From positions 26,533,232 to 26,597,231 of the forward strand of contig NC_072794.1 in assembly GCF_028583425.1 (NCBI RefSeq): DNA of 64,000 nucleotides, in the 5' to 3' direction. Position 1 is the stretch's first letter. The number at the start of each line of letters is the position of its first letter. Shown piece by piece: positions 1 through 13,400 of this stretch. The notes under the pieces are model-generated. The model was not told the origin of the DNA. It made no database searches and saw nothing but the letters and a program-made list of their open reading frames with translations. The stretch comes from Eublepharis macularius (taxonomy: Eukaryota; Chordata; Lepidosauria; Squamata; Eublepharidae). Position numbers and translations under genes: made by a program.

Positions 1-60
1 CAATATTATTGCAATTGAACAGCAACTCCCCAAACAACCACCAACATCTCAGAACATAGA

Positions 61-206
61 CTGATTCCGCACACGTTGGATAATGCACTTTCAATGCACT
101 CTATCAATCGTTTGAGGTGGATTTTTTGTTCCGCATACGAAAAAAACCATTCCAAATGATCTACAAAGAGGATTGGAAGTACATTATCCAATGTGTGCGG
201 AATCAG
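61..206. repeat. MITE, TIR ctgattccgcacacgttgg, copy 1
   Basis: 146-bp element with terminal inverted repeats (ctgattccgcacacgttgg against ccaatgtgtgcggaatcag). The body is partly self-complementary. Further copies lie at 18585, 19327 and 31422. It lies in an ADAMTSL2 intron. Confidence 0.75.
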
Positions 207-274
207 CCATAGTCTTGTGAGATCTCAGTAGCTATCCACCTGATAAAGCTACAGATACTGCTTCTATTGTTTTG

Positions 275-660
275 TTTTTTTCAAAACTCCCCAATATATT
301 TTTTATTCAAGATTTCAGGTTGTTCTGCAAAGCTGAAGCGTCCTTTCCCTACTTCTCCCTGGCCCTTTTGTGTAGATTTTTTTGATCGGCACTTGGGGGG
401 GGGGGTCTGGTTCAGAATTAGATGATGGAATTGCCAATATATTGAAAAGAGCAAGAGTTCAGTAGCACTTACAAGACTAACAACATTTGTGGTAGGGTAT
501 GAGCTTTCATGAGTCACACTCACTTCTTCAGATACCCTAAGCTGTGACTCACGAAAGCTTATACCCTGCCACAAATTTTGTTAGTCTTATAGGTGCTACT
601 GGACTCTTGCTATTTTCTGCTGCTACAGACAGACTAACATGGCTACCCATCTTGATCCAT
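275..660. repeat. Tail-to-tail pair of a sauropsid dispersed repeat (possibly Penelope-like)
   Basis: Around 440-625 two inverted copies of the gtagcacytaYaagactaac / gttagtcttataggtgctac unit face each other, joined through the agctttc-atgagtcac and gtgactcacgaaagctt arms. It ends with gacagactaacatggctacc. I recall this repeat as abundant in reptiles and related to Penelope-like elements, but class is uncertain. Confidence 0.6.
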
Positions 661-682
661 ATTGACTCACACACGAAGAGCT

Positions 683-897
683 GCTGCACCATAGTGGTTA
701 AGAGGCTGGACTGTGAATCAGCACTCTGCTAGTTCGACTCCCGCTGCTGTGCTGACAAAAGTTCAGCAGGTGGCCTTGGGTAAGCCACTCCTCTCAGCCC
801 AGCTCCCCAGCTGTACTATAGGGAAAATAATAACACTGACTTTGTTCACCACTCTGCATGTGCCACTAACAGTGGCACACTGTTGTTGTTATTAAGA
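683..897 (+). repeat. tRNA-derived SINE
   Basis: The A-box-like tagtggttaagaggc and B-box-like agttcgactcc sit about 40 bp apart. They are followed by the ctcctctcagcccagctcccc body and a gttgttgttattaaga tail. The closest relative in the window is at 46110. Confidence 0.7.
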
Positions 898-1041
898 ATG
901 ACCACGGAAATATATGTTGTCAAATTAGTATTAGTTCCACTTCTTCTTTTAGGTAAAAATACTTTTAGGTGGAAAGGTGATCAGTTGAGATTGTTTAGTG
1001 ATGGGAACACCTCTGGCTCACAGCCATCTGTTTTCTTTTAG

Positions 1042-1465
1042 CCCTCAGACTCAACCAGATCACAATCAGCACAGCTGTGCCTCATGGGGCAGCCAGGCCC
1101 GATCTCCTAGAAACTGGCAGGATTGGGCCATCCAGGCTGCGTCTCTTCAAGAAACTGTGCCTTCAGGACCCACAAAATGCTGCTTTTTGCAGGGAATTGC
1201 ACTACCTAGTGGTACGGCTGGGACGGAAGAACTCAACAGCGGGGTTTTGGAATGACCCCTTGGTAGAATGGCCGGAAGGACTGCGCAAACAACCAGCAAA
1301 CAAGAACTTTCTAGAGAGCACGGATGCCGCGGCATACGCGGTAGATGAGGCAACCAATGACACTGTGATGGTGACATCTTCCAAACCGAGTTCCAAGTCC
1401 AGCCTTGAGAGGGGCTTTGCGAATAAACCCCTGTCAGAACTTCTGCAGTCTCCTGATACCGAAAG
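1042..1465 (+). CDS. ADAMTSL2: ADAMTSL2 exon: low-complexity region before the TSR array
   Basis: Large 424-nt exon with acceptor tttctttttag and donor AAAG/gtatg. It encodes a non-cysteine-rich stretch (about 141 residues, including [19 protein letters not shown] and [13 protein letters not shown]) rich in Ser, Thr, Asn and Lys near its end, as expected for the variable linker between the spacer and the C-terminal TSRs. NST and NDT are candidate N-glycosylation sites. A second AG seven bases downstream would start the exon at 1049; the preceding exon is outside the window, so I cannot decide. It ends with two bases of a split Ser codon. Confidence 0.85.
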
Positions 1466-4400
1466 GTATGTTGAAAAAAGATTCTGAAGTAGGTTCTTCA
1501 GTCACCGTGGAAGACCAGTTTCCCCTTAGTTTTTCATAGTTCAGATTAAATCCAGGCTTTCCCCTTCTTCGTGTTCCAGGCAGATAAGTACTGGACATGT
1601 ATTTATCCTTCTGAGTACATACCTTCTTCAGGGATTTATTTATTTGTAGCAGAAACTGTCTCAGCCCACTGAATAGGAATTAGTGGCCTAAAGCATCACT
1701 TCCTTAACTTCGTTGCCACGCTGCAGGCTGTTGAAGAATAACATCAGTGGACCTGTTACAGTAATACAGATTAGAGCGCATTATACTAAAGCGGTACACT
1801 TGTATTCCCGTGAACTTTCTGAACTCTGCATGAACTCTGTTGTGTGTTTTTTCTCACTTCAATCAGTCAATTTATTTTGATACTTGTTGTATAACTGACA
1901 CAGGGGAACAAACATTTTTGACAGCTAATTAAAAATAGTGGACAGTATCCAGATTAATGTCCTCCAATCACAAACCAGTGCTGATCTACAAACTTAACTC
2001 TTCCTGTCATTTTTCAGAGATTTATAGTTTTATTTTGCAAGTTGGATATAACGTCACTTTTTGGATAATTGGAATGTTATACAATAGAAAATATGAATAT
2101 TTAATTAAGCATTAAACCAATTATAGTTTATCCGTGCTATTACAAGAAAAAGATCTTAGATTTTTGCATAAGATAACCTATAAAAATTGCCAACTCAGAT
2201 AATATGTCAGAATTTTGACTAGAAGAGATCTCATGAGGACCTAGGTGAGAATTTTACCATTGTTACGGAAAACCTAATTCTTACTGCTTTTCCGTATTCC
2301 ATCTTTGTAGGATTTATATTAATAATCATACACGTTTTGATACCTTGCTTCTTTAGAAAGACTAGAGTGTATTTCAATAAAAGGAAGAAATAAACTCTAG
2401 AAGGACTCCGCGTGTCTTGATGGGGAAAAGTTTTGCAAGAAGAACCCCATAAATAATTTTGTACTGATAAGCAGTCTTGTATAAAAGCAAGTTCTGTTTT
2501 GCGGGTCTTAACTAAGTGCTGAAAGCTGTCCAAGAGTAAAGATAAATCTGTAGTCTGAGACAGTGGAGGCATTAGTTAGACTCGGATAAAAGTCCATTAT
2601 AGACCCTTCCTACCCCCCTTAGTAACCAAGAATGGCTAGCAAAACCTCTACTGGCCATTGCAGATAGTTCATCCGTGTTTCTTCTGCAGCAATGACTTTG
2701 AACTGAACCCCCTGGGCCATGATGACATCAGCCTGGCTGACATGTACCGATGGAAAGTCTCGGCCTATGCTCCTTGCAGCTCCACATGTACATCAGGTAA
2801 TTTTGCTTGTGATGCTATATTGGTGGGAATGGGTGGCTTCAGAAACTAAAAATGCTTCCATATGTCCAGTTTTATAGTGAAGAACCACTGTAGAAACAGG
2901 TATCAGCACACTGGCATGGCAGGCTTTGGTTTACAATAATGCATTCACTGCCTGTATGTTCATTCCATCTTTATACATGTTCATTCCATCTTTATACACA
3001 GTATCCTGAAACCCCACTTTATGCCGAGCCAGACCACTGGTTCATTTAGCCCCCCTCTTGTCTGCTGTGGCTGGCAACAGCTCTTGAGGTCTTCGGCAAA
3101 GGGTGTTACCTTGGCCATCAACTTGATTGATGGTCCTCTCCCATTCTAGGCCAGTCTGTACATCCATATGCACCCTTCAGGTTAGATTTTTAGTATGTTC
3201 TCTAGCTGCCCAGGAACATCTCACTTGCTGCAGTTCACGCATGCTTTATTATTACTGGCTTGCATCCTCCCACACTGCTCAGCCACATTGAACACCTTCC
3301 TCTGAACCAAGGAGGCTTTCTCCAAGTTGTAGGATGCAAGCTATGATTATTTAAATATATAGTGGTGGTAGTGGAGGCTATCCTCAAGTCATAGCTGACT
3401 TACGGCAACCCCTGGTGGGGTTTTCATAGCAAGTAGCCAACAGAGGGGGTTTGCCACTGCCTGTCTCTGCAACCTTAGTCTCCATTGGTGGACTCCCAGC
3501 CAATTACTAACCAAGGCAAATCCTGCTTAGCTTCTGAGACCTGACAAGATCAGGCTCACTTGGGCTATCCAGGTCAGGGCAAACATATAGTATACAGGCC
3601 TTATTCTTAATACATATTCTGGCCTTGACTATTTGTGTGGCATAGCTTGTTACCAGAACTGCGTTTTATAATGGGGAAATTAGCTTTAGCAGTCTGGAAC
3701 TAAAATTAGCGCGGATCTAACCAATGTTTACGGAGGTCCCGATTCCAGACACTCTAGTGATAAAGAGGCAGATTACAAATAGGTTCAATAAACACGTATA
3801 TTTACTAATAGTGTGGCGTAAGCCTAAACTTGCACATACACAAGTGGACAAGGGAGACCCGATAGATATTGTTTATCTTGACTTCCAGAAAGCTTTTGAC
3901 AAAGTTCCTCATCAAAGGCTCCTAAGTAAGCTCAGTAGCTATGGGATAAAGGGCCAAGTCCTCTTGTGGATCGAAAACTGGCTAATTAATAGGAAACAGA
4001 GAGTGAGCATAAACGGGCACTTCTCACAGTGGAGGGTGGTGAGCAGTGGGGTGCCACAGGGGTCGGTATTGGGTCCAATGCTTTTTAACTTGTTTATTAA
4101 TGATTTGGAATTGGGATTAAGCAGTGAAGTGGCTAAATTTGCAGATGACACGAAATTGTTCAGGGTGGTGAAAGCCAGAGAGGATTGTGAGGCACTCCAA
4201 AGGGATCTGTCGAGGCTAGAAGAGTGGGCATCCATGTGGCAAATGAGGTTCAATGTAGCCAAGTGCAAAGTAATGCACATTGGAACCAAAAATCCAAAAT
4301 ATAAATACAAGTTGATGGGGTCTGAACTGGCGGAGACTGACCAAGAGAGAGATCTTGGAGTCATGATAGATAACTCACTAAAAACGTCAGCACAGTGTGC

Positions 4401-7400
4401 GACTGCCATAAAAAAAGCTAATGCTATGCTAGGGGTTATTAGGAAAGGGATTGAAAACAAATCAGCCGGTATCATAATGCCTCTGTATAAATCGATGGTG
4501 AGGCCTCATTTGGAGTACTGTGTACAGTTCTGGTCGCCACACCTTAAAAAAGATATCATAGCACTGGAAAAAGTACAGAGAAGGGCAACTAAAATGATTA
4601 AAGGGTTGGAACACTTTCCCTATGAGGAAAGATTGAGGCGCTTGGGGCTCTTTAGCCTGGAGAAAAGACGACTGAGGGGAGACATGATAGAGGTTTACAA
4701 GATAATGCACGGGTTAGAGAAGGTCGAGAAAGATGTGTTTTTCTCCCTTTCTCACAATACAAGAACTCGTGGGCACTCTATGAAATTATTGAGCAGTCGG
4801 GTTAGAACAGATAGAAGAAAATACTACTTTACACAAAGGGTGATAAACACATGGAATTCGTTGCCACAGGAGGTGGTGGCAGCTACAAGCATTGCCAGCT
4901 TCAAGAGGGGACTGGACAAATATATGGAGCAGAGGTCCATCAGTGGCTATTAGCCACAGGAGATAGATGGTATTCTCTTTGTGGGGAGGTGGTGCTCTGT
5001 TGTCTTGGTGCTGGAAGGAAGGCAGTGGGAGGGCTTCTGGTGTCCTGGCCTCACTGACAGTCCTTTAGATGGCACTGGATTTCTAGCCACTGTGTGTGAC
5101 AGAATGTTGGACTGGATGGGCCACTGGCCTGATCCAACATGGCTTTGCTTATGTTCTTATGTTCTTATGTTCTTACACACAAAAGAGCATACAAGGACTA
5201 GGAAATGCAGAGTAAGAAATATAGAGACGGTCGCTTGAGCAGGCACCCACGATGATAAGGGAAATACTCATAATCCTGAAGTGGAGCAGAGACACGACAG
5301 CGAGGTGGTCCAATGCCAGCAATGGATCCACGGACAGACAGCAAGGGGTCTGGATAGGAATGGCGTACACACCATGTGGTCTGAAGGACCAGCTTAAATA
5401 CCCCAAAACGTACCCTGGGGCTGGTGCTGTACTTGGTGGTTCTCACAGATTAAAACAAAGGTTTTAATGGGTCACTGAATGGCTTAGATGGGCCACTTTA
5501 GGAATCTGATTGTGTTAAGTGACAACTCAGGAAGAGGGGACAAAGGAGGGAGGGGGAAATCCGACTGGGCTGAATGGATGTTCCAGCAGACAGGGCTTGT
5601 CCTGATGTCATCAGCTCTGGAATGCGGAGGTTTCTTTGAGATGCATTCTCTAAGTGCTTGGGATGGTCAGCACTTAGCTTCTTCTCCGGGGCGGCTCCTA
5701 AGATATGCAGAGCGGGGCGAGGTTCTCTCGCTGCGGACGTGGTGTGTCCGCTTCGCCGAAATGGCTTCCCAAAGCAGGCTTCTTCTCTCGGTCTTCTAGC
5801 TGCCTAAGAACATGGTCGCCGGCAGGGCATGGCGGAGGCTGGTTTACAGGTTGCCCGGTAGCGAGGGCAAGCTCGGGGACCGGCCCGCGGGAGGCTCCAG
5901 GCGGGAACTGACCAGGGAGCACCTAGCCAGGCTCGCTGGAGGTTTCCCCGGCAGGTGCCCGGCTGCTAGCAGCGGCTTGGGCCCAGATGAGGCAGGCTTC
6001 CATGGAGGCAGGGGGAACAGCACGTAAAACACAGTCCATAGCAGGGAACAGGCACGGTCCGTGGCAGATGGCAATGCAGGCACGGGGCACACTTGCAATA
6101 AAGTCCAAACACACACTGAGAGGTCCAGATATAGGTCTGGGCAGGGTTGCCCAGGAAGAAAGTCCTTTGTGGAGTTATCCAGACATGGAGTCAGGCAACT
6201 AACACAGTCTATTGCAGCAGCAACGTAATCAACAAGCAGGCAGGAAACTGACACGTGTATTAGAACACACACGTGCAAAGCAATCTTTGTGTAGCAGTAA
6301 AGCAGCAATGCAGGAAACTTTAACACAGTCCATGGCAGGCCTTAAAGCAGGAGAGGGGGCCTACTTGGCAACAAGCTACTCAGAACCACAAGGAAGTCAA
6401 GAGAGAGGGAAACTGAATTACTTGCACTTCCTGTCACTATGCTACTAGATCTTCTTTGCCTAAAGGTAAAGGCAAAAAGTTGTGTGTTCTCCTAATGCAG
6501 GGACAAAATGTGCAACTCCTTGTTGGAGGGAATGTGCCCCTTCCCTATTCAAATGATACCTGGAAGCACAGGAAAGGTGGTGTGAGGAAGGCTGCCACAC
6601 TTTTATCATTCTGTAGAACCTGTAAAATGGAATTCTTCATGAGGACTTTTTTTTTTAAAGGGACAAATGCATGTCGCTTACGGCACTGTTTATTATATAC
6701 ATTATCTTGGTCTTTCTGCATTGTTTTCCCATTTAGCTAATCCAGTCTTTGCATTTCTTATACGTCATCTCTTATGCTGTTTTTATTGCGCTATTTTCTA
6801 ACTTTGTAAACCCATCTTAATTACATTGTTCATTGCATGTCTTATACTATTTCTATCCCATTGTTTTTAAATTTTATGATCTGCCTTGAGTCTTAGCAAG
6901 AAAGGTGGATTACAAAATAAAGGAAGTACTTACGGGGTAAGTGAGCTCTTACATTTTTGCTGCTTCCTTGGAAGAGTCTGAGCAGCTGTCAGTGGAATAA
7001 CTCTTTAGTTCGGACATGGAATGCATTTTGACTGAAACACTTTTGGGTGTCCACATAGGGATCAGTACCTCTTATGCCCTGTGTATCCGCTATGATGGTG
7101 TAGAAGTGGAAGAAACATACTGTGATGCCCTGACCCGTCCAGAGCCCACCCACGAGTTTTGTGCTGGTAGAGACTGCCAGCCCCGGTGAGTGGAATGAGC
7201 TGGTTTCTGGGTCTTTATCCAGAAACTGTTTTAATACTAAATGAGAATTATCAGGCCTATGGCTTGAGGCTGTACAAAGATAGTTGCTGTGTTAATATTT
7301 TTTAATGTCCTTTTATTAATTATTTGCTTATTGTATATATTTTTATCCCACTCTCAGAGGAGCTTTAGACTTAGTACATAGTTCTCTTCTCTGTTTTACC

Positions 7401-10400
7401 CTCACAATAATCCTCTGATGTTGGTTAGCCTTGGACAGATTGGCGGGAAAAGCTGTGGAAACTGGAAAGGATGGCAGGATATTTTTTAAAAAGAGTGTGT
7501 TATATTTGAAAGGGGACAAAAGCGGTATTTAATTAGTGGACCAAAAGTCGGCTTTCAGAGACACATTTTACTCTTGAGTGTGAGTAGAATAAAGATGCTC
7601 ATGCAGCTGAGGGAAGGCCCCCATGTTAAGGTACTAGTCCATATCTTGTCTTGGATAATTCCACTGCTCCATCCTTCAAGCTACCTAAAGCTAAGCTGTG
7701 TTTTGTCTTCTTGTGTCCTGCTCCCTCATGGAGGTGGGAGACCAGCCGGTGGAGTGAGTGTTCCAGGACCTGCAGCGAAGGCTATCAGTACCGAACGGTG
7801 CGCTGCTGGAAGATGCTGGCTCCTGGCTTTGATAGCTCTGTTTATGATGACCTGTGTGAGTCAGCTGGGCTGACCAGGCCCATGGAAAGGAAATTGTGTG
7901 TGAACAAGCCCTGCGGGCCACAGTGGGAGCTGTCAGAATGGTCTGAGGTATGTGGTTTTTTGGCAGGGTTCAGAAAAAAGGTGAGCCACACCACAGGGAG
8001 TGGGAGAATGGTGAAATAAGTGGCAACCACGGCCAGGTTTATGTATGAATTGGCCCTAAGTTAACATGAAGTACTCCCCATTAGTCACCTCAGGAAGATT
8101 AGCTCTGTTTCCTGAGCAGAATGGAGTGAAATGGTGATCCTGTACAATTCATGACAGAAATGCCTTGCCCATAATATAAAAAAAATCTTTTCTCGCTCCC
8201 TTTCTCCCTCCCTTTCCCCCCCATTGAGGCTTCTTTTCTGTTTTTGCCTTAACAGTGTTCCGCTCGGTGTGGCAGCCCAGGGACCATGAAGAGGGAGGTG
8301 CGTTGCTCTGTGGAGCCACATTTATGCAATGAGTCGCTGAAGCCTGTCAGTGAGAAGGAATGCTCAGGCCCCCCCTGTGACCGACACTGGACTGCATCTG
8401 ACTGGGGACCAGTGAGTCCAGATGTTTTGTGATCCCCCTTTTTAAGGGAAAAACTGAACTGGGGGGGTGGAGGCTAAAAAAGGTTACAAGTTTGACATTT
8501 ATGGAAACTCATACCCACTTCTAAAATCTGGTATATAAAAGTCAGTTCCCAAATTTTTTCTGTCACACTCTTGTTTAAGCATACCCAGTCGGTCCAATCG
8601 GACAATACGCTATGTCTATAACAGACTCTACCCCTATATTTTCAGAAATTAGCCTAAAATCCTGAGGTCTAAATGCAGCCTCCTCACACACATAATTTTT
8701 GTGTGTGCTGTCAAGTTGCTTCCAACTTATGGTGACCCTATGAATGAATGACCTCCAAGACATCCTAGCATTGACAGTCTTCCTCAGGTCCTGCAAACTG
8801 AAAGCCGTGGCCCCCTTGATTGAGTCCATTTATCCCATATTGGGGCCCCCTCTTTTCCTGCTCCGCTCAACTTTTCCAAGCATTGTCGTCTTTTCCAGTG
8901 AGTATTACCTTTCTTCTCATGATGTGACCAAAGTACAAGAGCTTCAGCTTAATATTTTAGCTTCCAGGGAGAATTGAAGAAGCCATATTCTGCACCTGGG
9001 CCCAGATGCCAAGTAGCTGCAGGGAATTCAAAAAGTCTTACCACTTGTTAAAATCCTTCCATTTATGTTCCGATCGGCTGATGACCCTGCTATCCTATTA
9101 GAGACTGCTGTATTATCCACTGTTACCTCAAAAGGCCCTTTTGTTTCTCCAAGTGCTCAGGTTTGTGCGGTGAGGGACGGATGAACCGCTTCATTGCGTG
9201 CCGCAACTTGGAGGGGAAGATGATCTCAGACTCCCAGTGCGATCCTGACACCAAACCTCTGGCAATTTATCCCTGTGGAGATAAGAACTGTCCTGCACAT
9301 TGGGTTGAGCAGGAATGGAATCCAGTAAGTTTACTCCATTTGTGCTGTCTAGCAGGAGAATTGAACTTTTCACTCTCAGAAATAAATAAATAAAGTGTAC
9401 TGAATCATACAGTGGGTATATTTCTTAACTATCGTATGCTGCTTTTAATACTTTGCCTTCCCCTGCTCCTGGCCCATGCTTTTCTCCTATAAAGTGCCAG
9501 GGGACTTAAATCAGGTGCCTGGCACTAGGGCCCAGGCATCTTAGACATTACATTTTTTTAACAAGTCAGGTCTTGGGCTCTCTTGACCCAACCAACACCT
9601 CCCTAGAACATTGCAAGGTCAGGAAAACAGTGCGGGGGGGGGGGAGCTGAACCCCCTTCCTCTGTCGTTCAATCTTGAGCTGAATCAGGCCCCGGTAACA
9701 GTTTAAAAATCAGTTTCCCACAGCTGTTTTCTGGCTGTGGAGAAAACAAGTCAGGTCAGGAGGACCTGCTCCTGACTTAGGCCGATTCCAGATGGCCAGA
9801 AATTGCGGTTTTTCTGCGGAAATAATCGCTTACCGGCCACACGTTCACTTTCATCTCCATCCGCTTTGTCTCGCAGCGTGCCGTGCCATCCCGCTTCCGG
9901 ATGTTCGCACGGCCAACTGAGGTACCCGGGATTGGTTGTTTCCTCCCCGTCACAGTTGACGTCGGGGGCCTTCATTGGTTCGCATTTCAGTTTTTTAAAA
10001 AAATTTTTTTACGCGTTTTGCGCAAATGCGCAAATGTGCAGGTATGCGAATACGCAGCGTCAACTTTTGTGCATTTGTGCATTTGTGCACATTTGCGCAG
10101 TTCAATGTGCACAAACGTGCAACTGCGCAAATGGTGCCCAGTTTTTTTAAAAAAAATTAAGGGCATATTGTTGCCGGCCGGCCGGCAAAGGAAGGAGGGA
10201 AAGGGGAGGGCCTCTCCACGGCGACGAAGCGTCCAGAAGTGTGCAAACCCGCAATACGGCATTCACACCGTCCGCTTCTGGAGCGCAACACAGCGCCATG
10301 AACCGGAGGTAAGCAGGGACGGGACATTATGGGTTTTTACGAGTGAGGTCGCTGGAAAAGCGAAAGCACTCGCTTTATTTGTGCCCGTCTGGAATCGGCC

Positions 10401-13400
10401 TTAATGTTTTTAAAAATTAACGTTTTGTTAACTCTCTGTTTGACCATGGCAGCTGCAAGCAGAAGTAACTGCTGGTCAGATTTGGGTTCCTGCTACACCA
10501 TCACTGCAGATGTGTGTGTGGGGGGGGGGGGGACGACTGCTCAGCAGGGATCAGGTGACACAAGGAACCAATCCGATCCCTTGTGTATCTATAAAGAAGC
10601 TAGCACTGGCCTGGCTTTTCAGATGCCTGCTGAGCTGCTCATTGTCCGCCGTGTTTCTAAGCTACCAGCCTGTTTTGTGACAGTGAAGCCTCCTGTGTTT
10701 TGTGACAGTGAACACAAAACAAGGAAGCTGTGTGTGGAAACTACTGTGGGATACAGCAGGAGGCCCCTTTTGTTGGAGTGTTGAAATCAGCGGCTGCTTG
10801 GCTGTTCTTCTTTTCTAGCTTGTCAGTGTGCTAGCAGGCTAGTAGACAGAGACGGTGATGTCTCTTCTGTGGACTAACTTCAAGATAGATCAATCTTTAT
10901 TTTAATACTTCTTGTGTTAGTGGGTAGCTTTTGGTGGGGAGGGGGCAGGGGTTTGTAAAAAAAAAGAAAGAAAAGAAACATCAATACGAACAATAAGTTG
11001 GACAGAAAAAAACCACATACATCTCCAGTATATTGAATGGGATGAGAAATGTAATAATAAATAAAAACATACTTTCAGCAGAAAAGGTAAACGTAACCCT
11101 TCCTAACCTTCCATTTCAACAATGCTGTCCTCTGTTGTGGAGGCAGTGTGCTGCAGTGGAGTGCATTTCTCCTGTGATAGGTGCGTTCTGCCCAAGCGAG
11201 ACGCGACATCTTGCCATGAGAAGCATCTGGGACTGGAAGGACACTCTACAGTGGGGGGACAGTACTGCAGAATCCTAGCCAATGAAAATGGGAGCTGATG
11301 AGTGTCAAACAAGTTTTATAAAAAATTGAAAAGTAATATAGCAAAAAGCCCAGAACTGTTATTATTGGGGTTAAATATGGAAAATGTGAATGTTAAGGAT
11401 AGAGTCCTGGTTTATTACATAGCGGTGGCTGCAAGACTACTGTATGCTCAATATTGGAGACAGGAGGAGCTACCAGAAATTCAAGATTGGATTCAGAAAT
11501 TGCTGCACATGGTGGAAATGGACAAATTAACAAGGAAATTGAAAGAACGAAATCCAAGGGAATTTGTGGAAGATTGGGGTAATTTTAAAAAATATTTAGA
11601 AAAGAAATGGGACGTGAAAGATCAGTTGTGGTCTCTTGATAACTACTGAGAGATTTAGAAATATAAGATAAAACTTTTGCCTTAAACAATAGGGGAAAAG
11701 CAACCTAGACTAGAGTTAGTTATTAGGGGATAAGGGGTCAGAGTGCTGTTGGGAGTCAACAAGGGAAAAGGGGAGGGGGTGGGATAACATATATTAAGAA
11801 AAGGGGTATATTTGTTTTAAAATGTTTTTGAAATGTATGTGAACCCATCCAATAAAAATTTTCAAAAAAACCCCGTAAGTTTTATAAAAAATAACTTTTT
11901 AACTCCCAGTTATTTTACAGCTTGCCTTCTGTTTCCTCTTGCAGTACACCCATCCAAACACAGTATATCTTGGGGGGAGTTCCTGAATAAACACAGCCTT
12001 GCAGGTTTAAAAAAAAATCCCACCATAACTAAATTTGTATTTTTGCCCAGCATAATCCATTCTTTCTAGAGTGAGTGGATAATCAATACCTCACATTGTG
12101 TATTCCAGTGCAACGCCACGTGTGGCCGAGGAGTCAAGACACGGACTGTGGTGTGCGCAGGGCTGGAGCATGGTGTATACAGAGAATATCCAGACAAGCA
12201 TTGTGATGCCTTTCCAAAGCCAGAAGTACAAGCACCCTGTTTCGAGAGGCCCTGTTCCACATGGTTTTCCACCTCCTGGTCCCAGGTAGAGCAAGAGACC
12301 ATTATCTGCAAGGGGTGGTGGTAAAACTAGACATTTTCGGGTCCGAGCAAGCCTTGTGCACTATGCTCAACTTTATATAACCAAAGCAAAATAATGAAAT
12401 CAGTCTCATGAACAGTGTTATGGGGAAGAACACTCCATCTTTATGGATGCTGCCAGGGATCTCCCTGTATGTGCTCCCTCTGTTGCTTTTTCACTTTGAA
12501 ACTTACATCTTCATTGACTACTCAACAGAATGTTTGGTGGGTGTGTGGGGGGGCTCTTCTTTTCATCCTTCCACAGTGCAGCAAGACCTGTGGCACTGGC
12601 TTGCGGGTCCGAGAGGTAAAATGCTACCAAGGAGAAGTTCTAGGACAAGGCTGTGATTCATCTTCCAAGCCTGAAGCCAAGCAGATTTGCCAGCTACAGC
12701 TGTGTCCTACCGATGCTCCAGGTAAAGAAGAGTATTTCTTCTGGGACATTATTCTGATCCTAGAACTTGAGGGAGAAGATGTCATTGTCATGCATTAGGA
12801 CACTTGGTGGTTTTATGGTGAGGAATAATGATTGGCTGAGGTGCCATAATATCACAGAAGAAGAGGCAAGCAGACAGCTAAGTTGTCCAGAGCAGACAGA
12901 AGGTCCTTCTGTCCTAGGGAAGGTTTTTTTAAAAAAAAGTAAAGGTGGTCCCCTGTGTAAGCACCGAGGTATTACAGACCCATGGGGGACGTCGCATCAT
13001 GATGTTTTCTTGGCAGACTTTTTTACGGGGTGGTTTGCCATTGCCTTCCCCAGTCATCTACACTTTACCCCCAGGAAACTGGGTACTCATTTTATCGACT
13101 GCATCACGGGGCTCTTCCTAGGAAGAGGGAGACTAAAGAAACAAGGACATTGTAAAAGTGGAGGCAGTAAAAAGACGGGTGTGGTTAGATGGTGTGTGCA
13201 TATACAGATGCTTCCCCCAAACCTCCTAATTGTGGCTGCTGATCACCGCCACTCCAACAATCAGGCAGGTGGGACACGTTACCTTTTTGGTTTTGAAACT
13301 GAAAGCTTTACCTTCCCAAGGCCTTAGCTTTCCAGTTTCCAGGTTTGTTCCGGTTGTACCCAGGCTCAAGTCATGAATTCCAGACTTAGCTTAATTAAAA

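Larger units (their letters stand above)
3648..6373 (-). mobile_element. Solo LTR, copy A (split by a CR1 insertion)
   Basis: On the - strand it begins TGTTGCCAAGTAGG and ends CTGGTAACA, with the TG...CA termini of an LTR. It is flanked by a 4-bp duplication AGCT (3644..3647, 6374..6377). The LTR body is about 1.4 kb once the CR1 at 3844..5174 is removed. The same LTR occurs inverted at 49789..51158. No internal gag, pol or env-like sequence adjoins it, so it is a solo LTR; 4-bp duplications fit Gypsy-type elements as well as some ERVs. Confidence 0.85.

Noticed and set aside
683-897. A genuine tRNA gene
   Set aside because: The A- and B-box-like segments belong to a SINE; no cloverleaf with a paired acceptor stem can be drawn from the sequence.
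3360-3592. A 5S rRNA gene
   Set aside because: Only the interior of 5S is recognisable and it is joined to a shared non-5S body in three places, so it is a SINE and not a functional 5S gene.
5844-6326. 160-codon frame on the - strand with Pro/Leu-rich translation, as a gene
   Set aside because: It lies inside solo LTR copy A and has a counterpart in copy B. No promoter, splice or homology evidence marks it as a host gene. Kept only as a finding on LTR-borne frames.
9883-10404. 173-codon + strand frame
   Set aside because: It lies within a non-coding MITE; the translation is low in complexity and matches no transposase.
12767-13327. 186-codon + strand frame next to an ADAMTSL2 exon
   Set aside because: It is intronic, has no splice-supported continuation and crosses a SINE fragment; the exon's donor at 12721 is already well supported.
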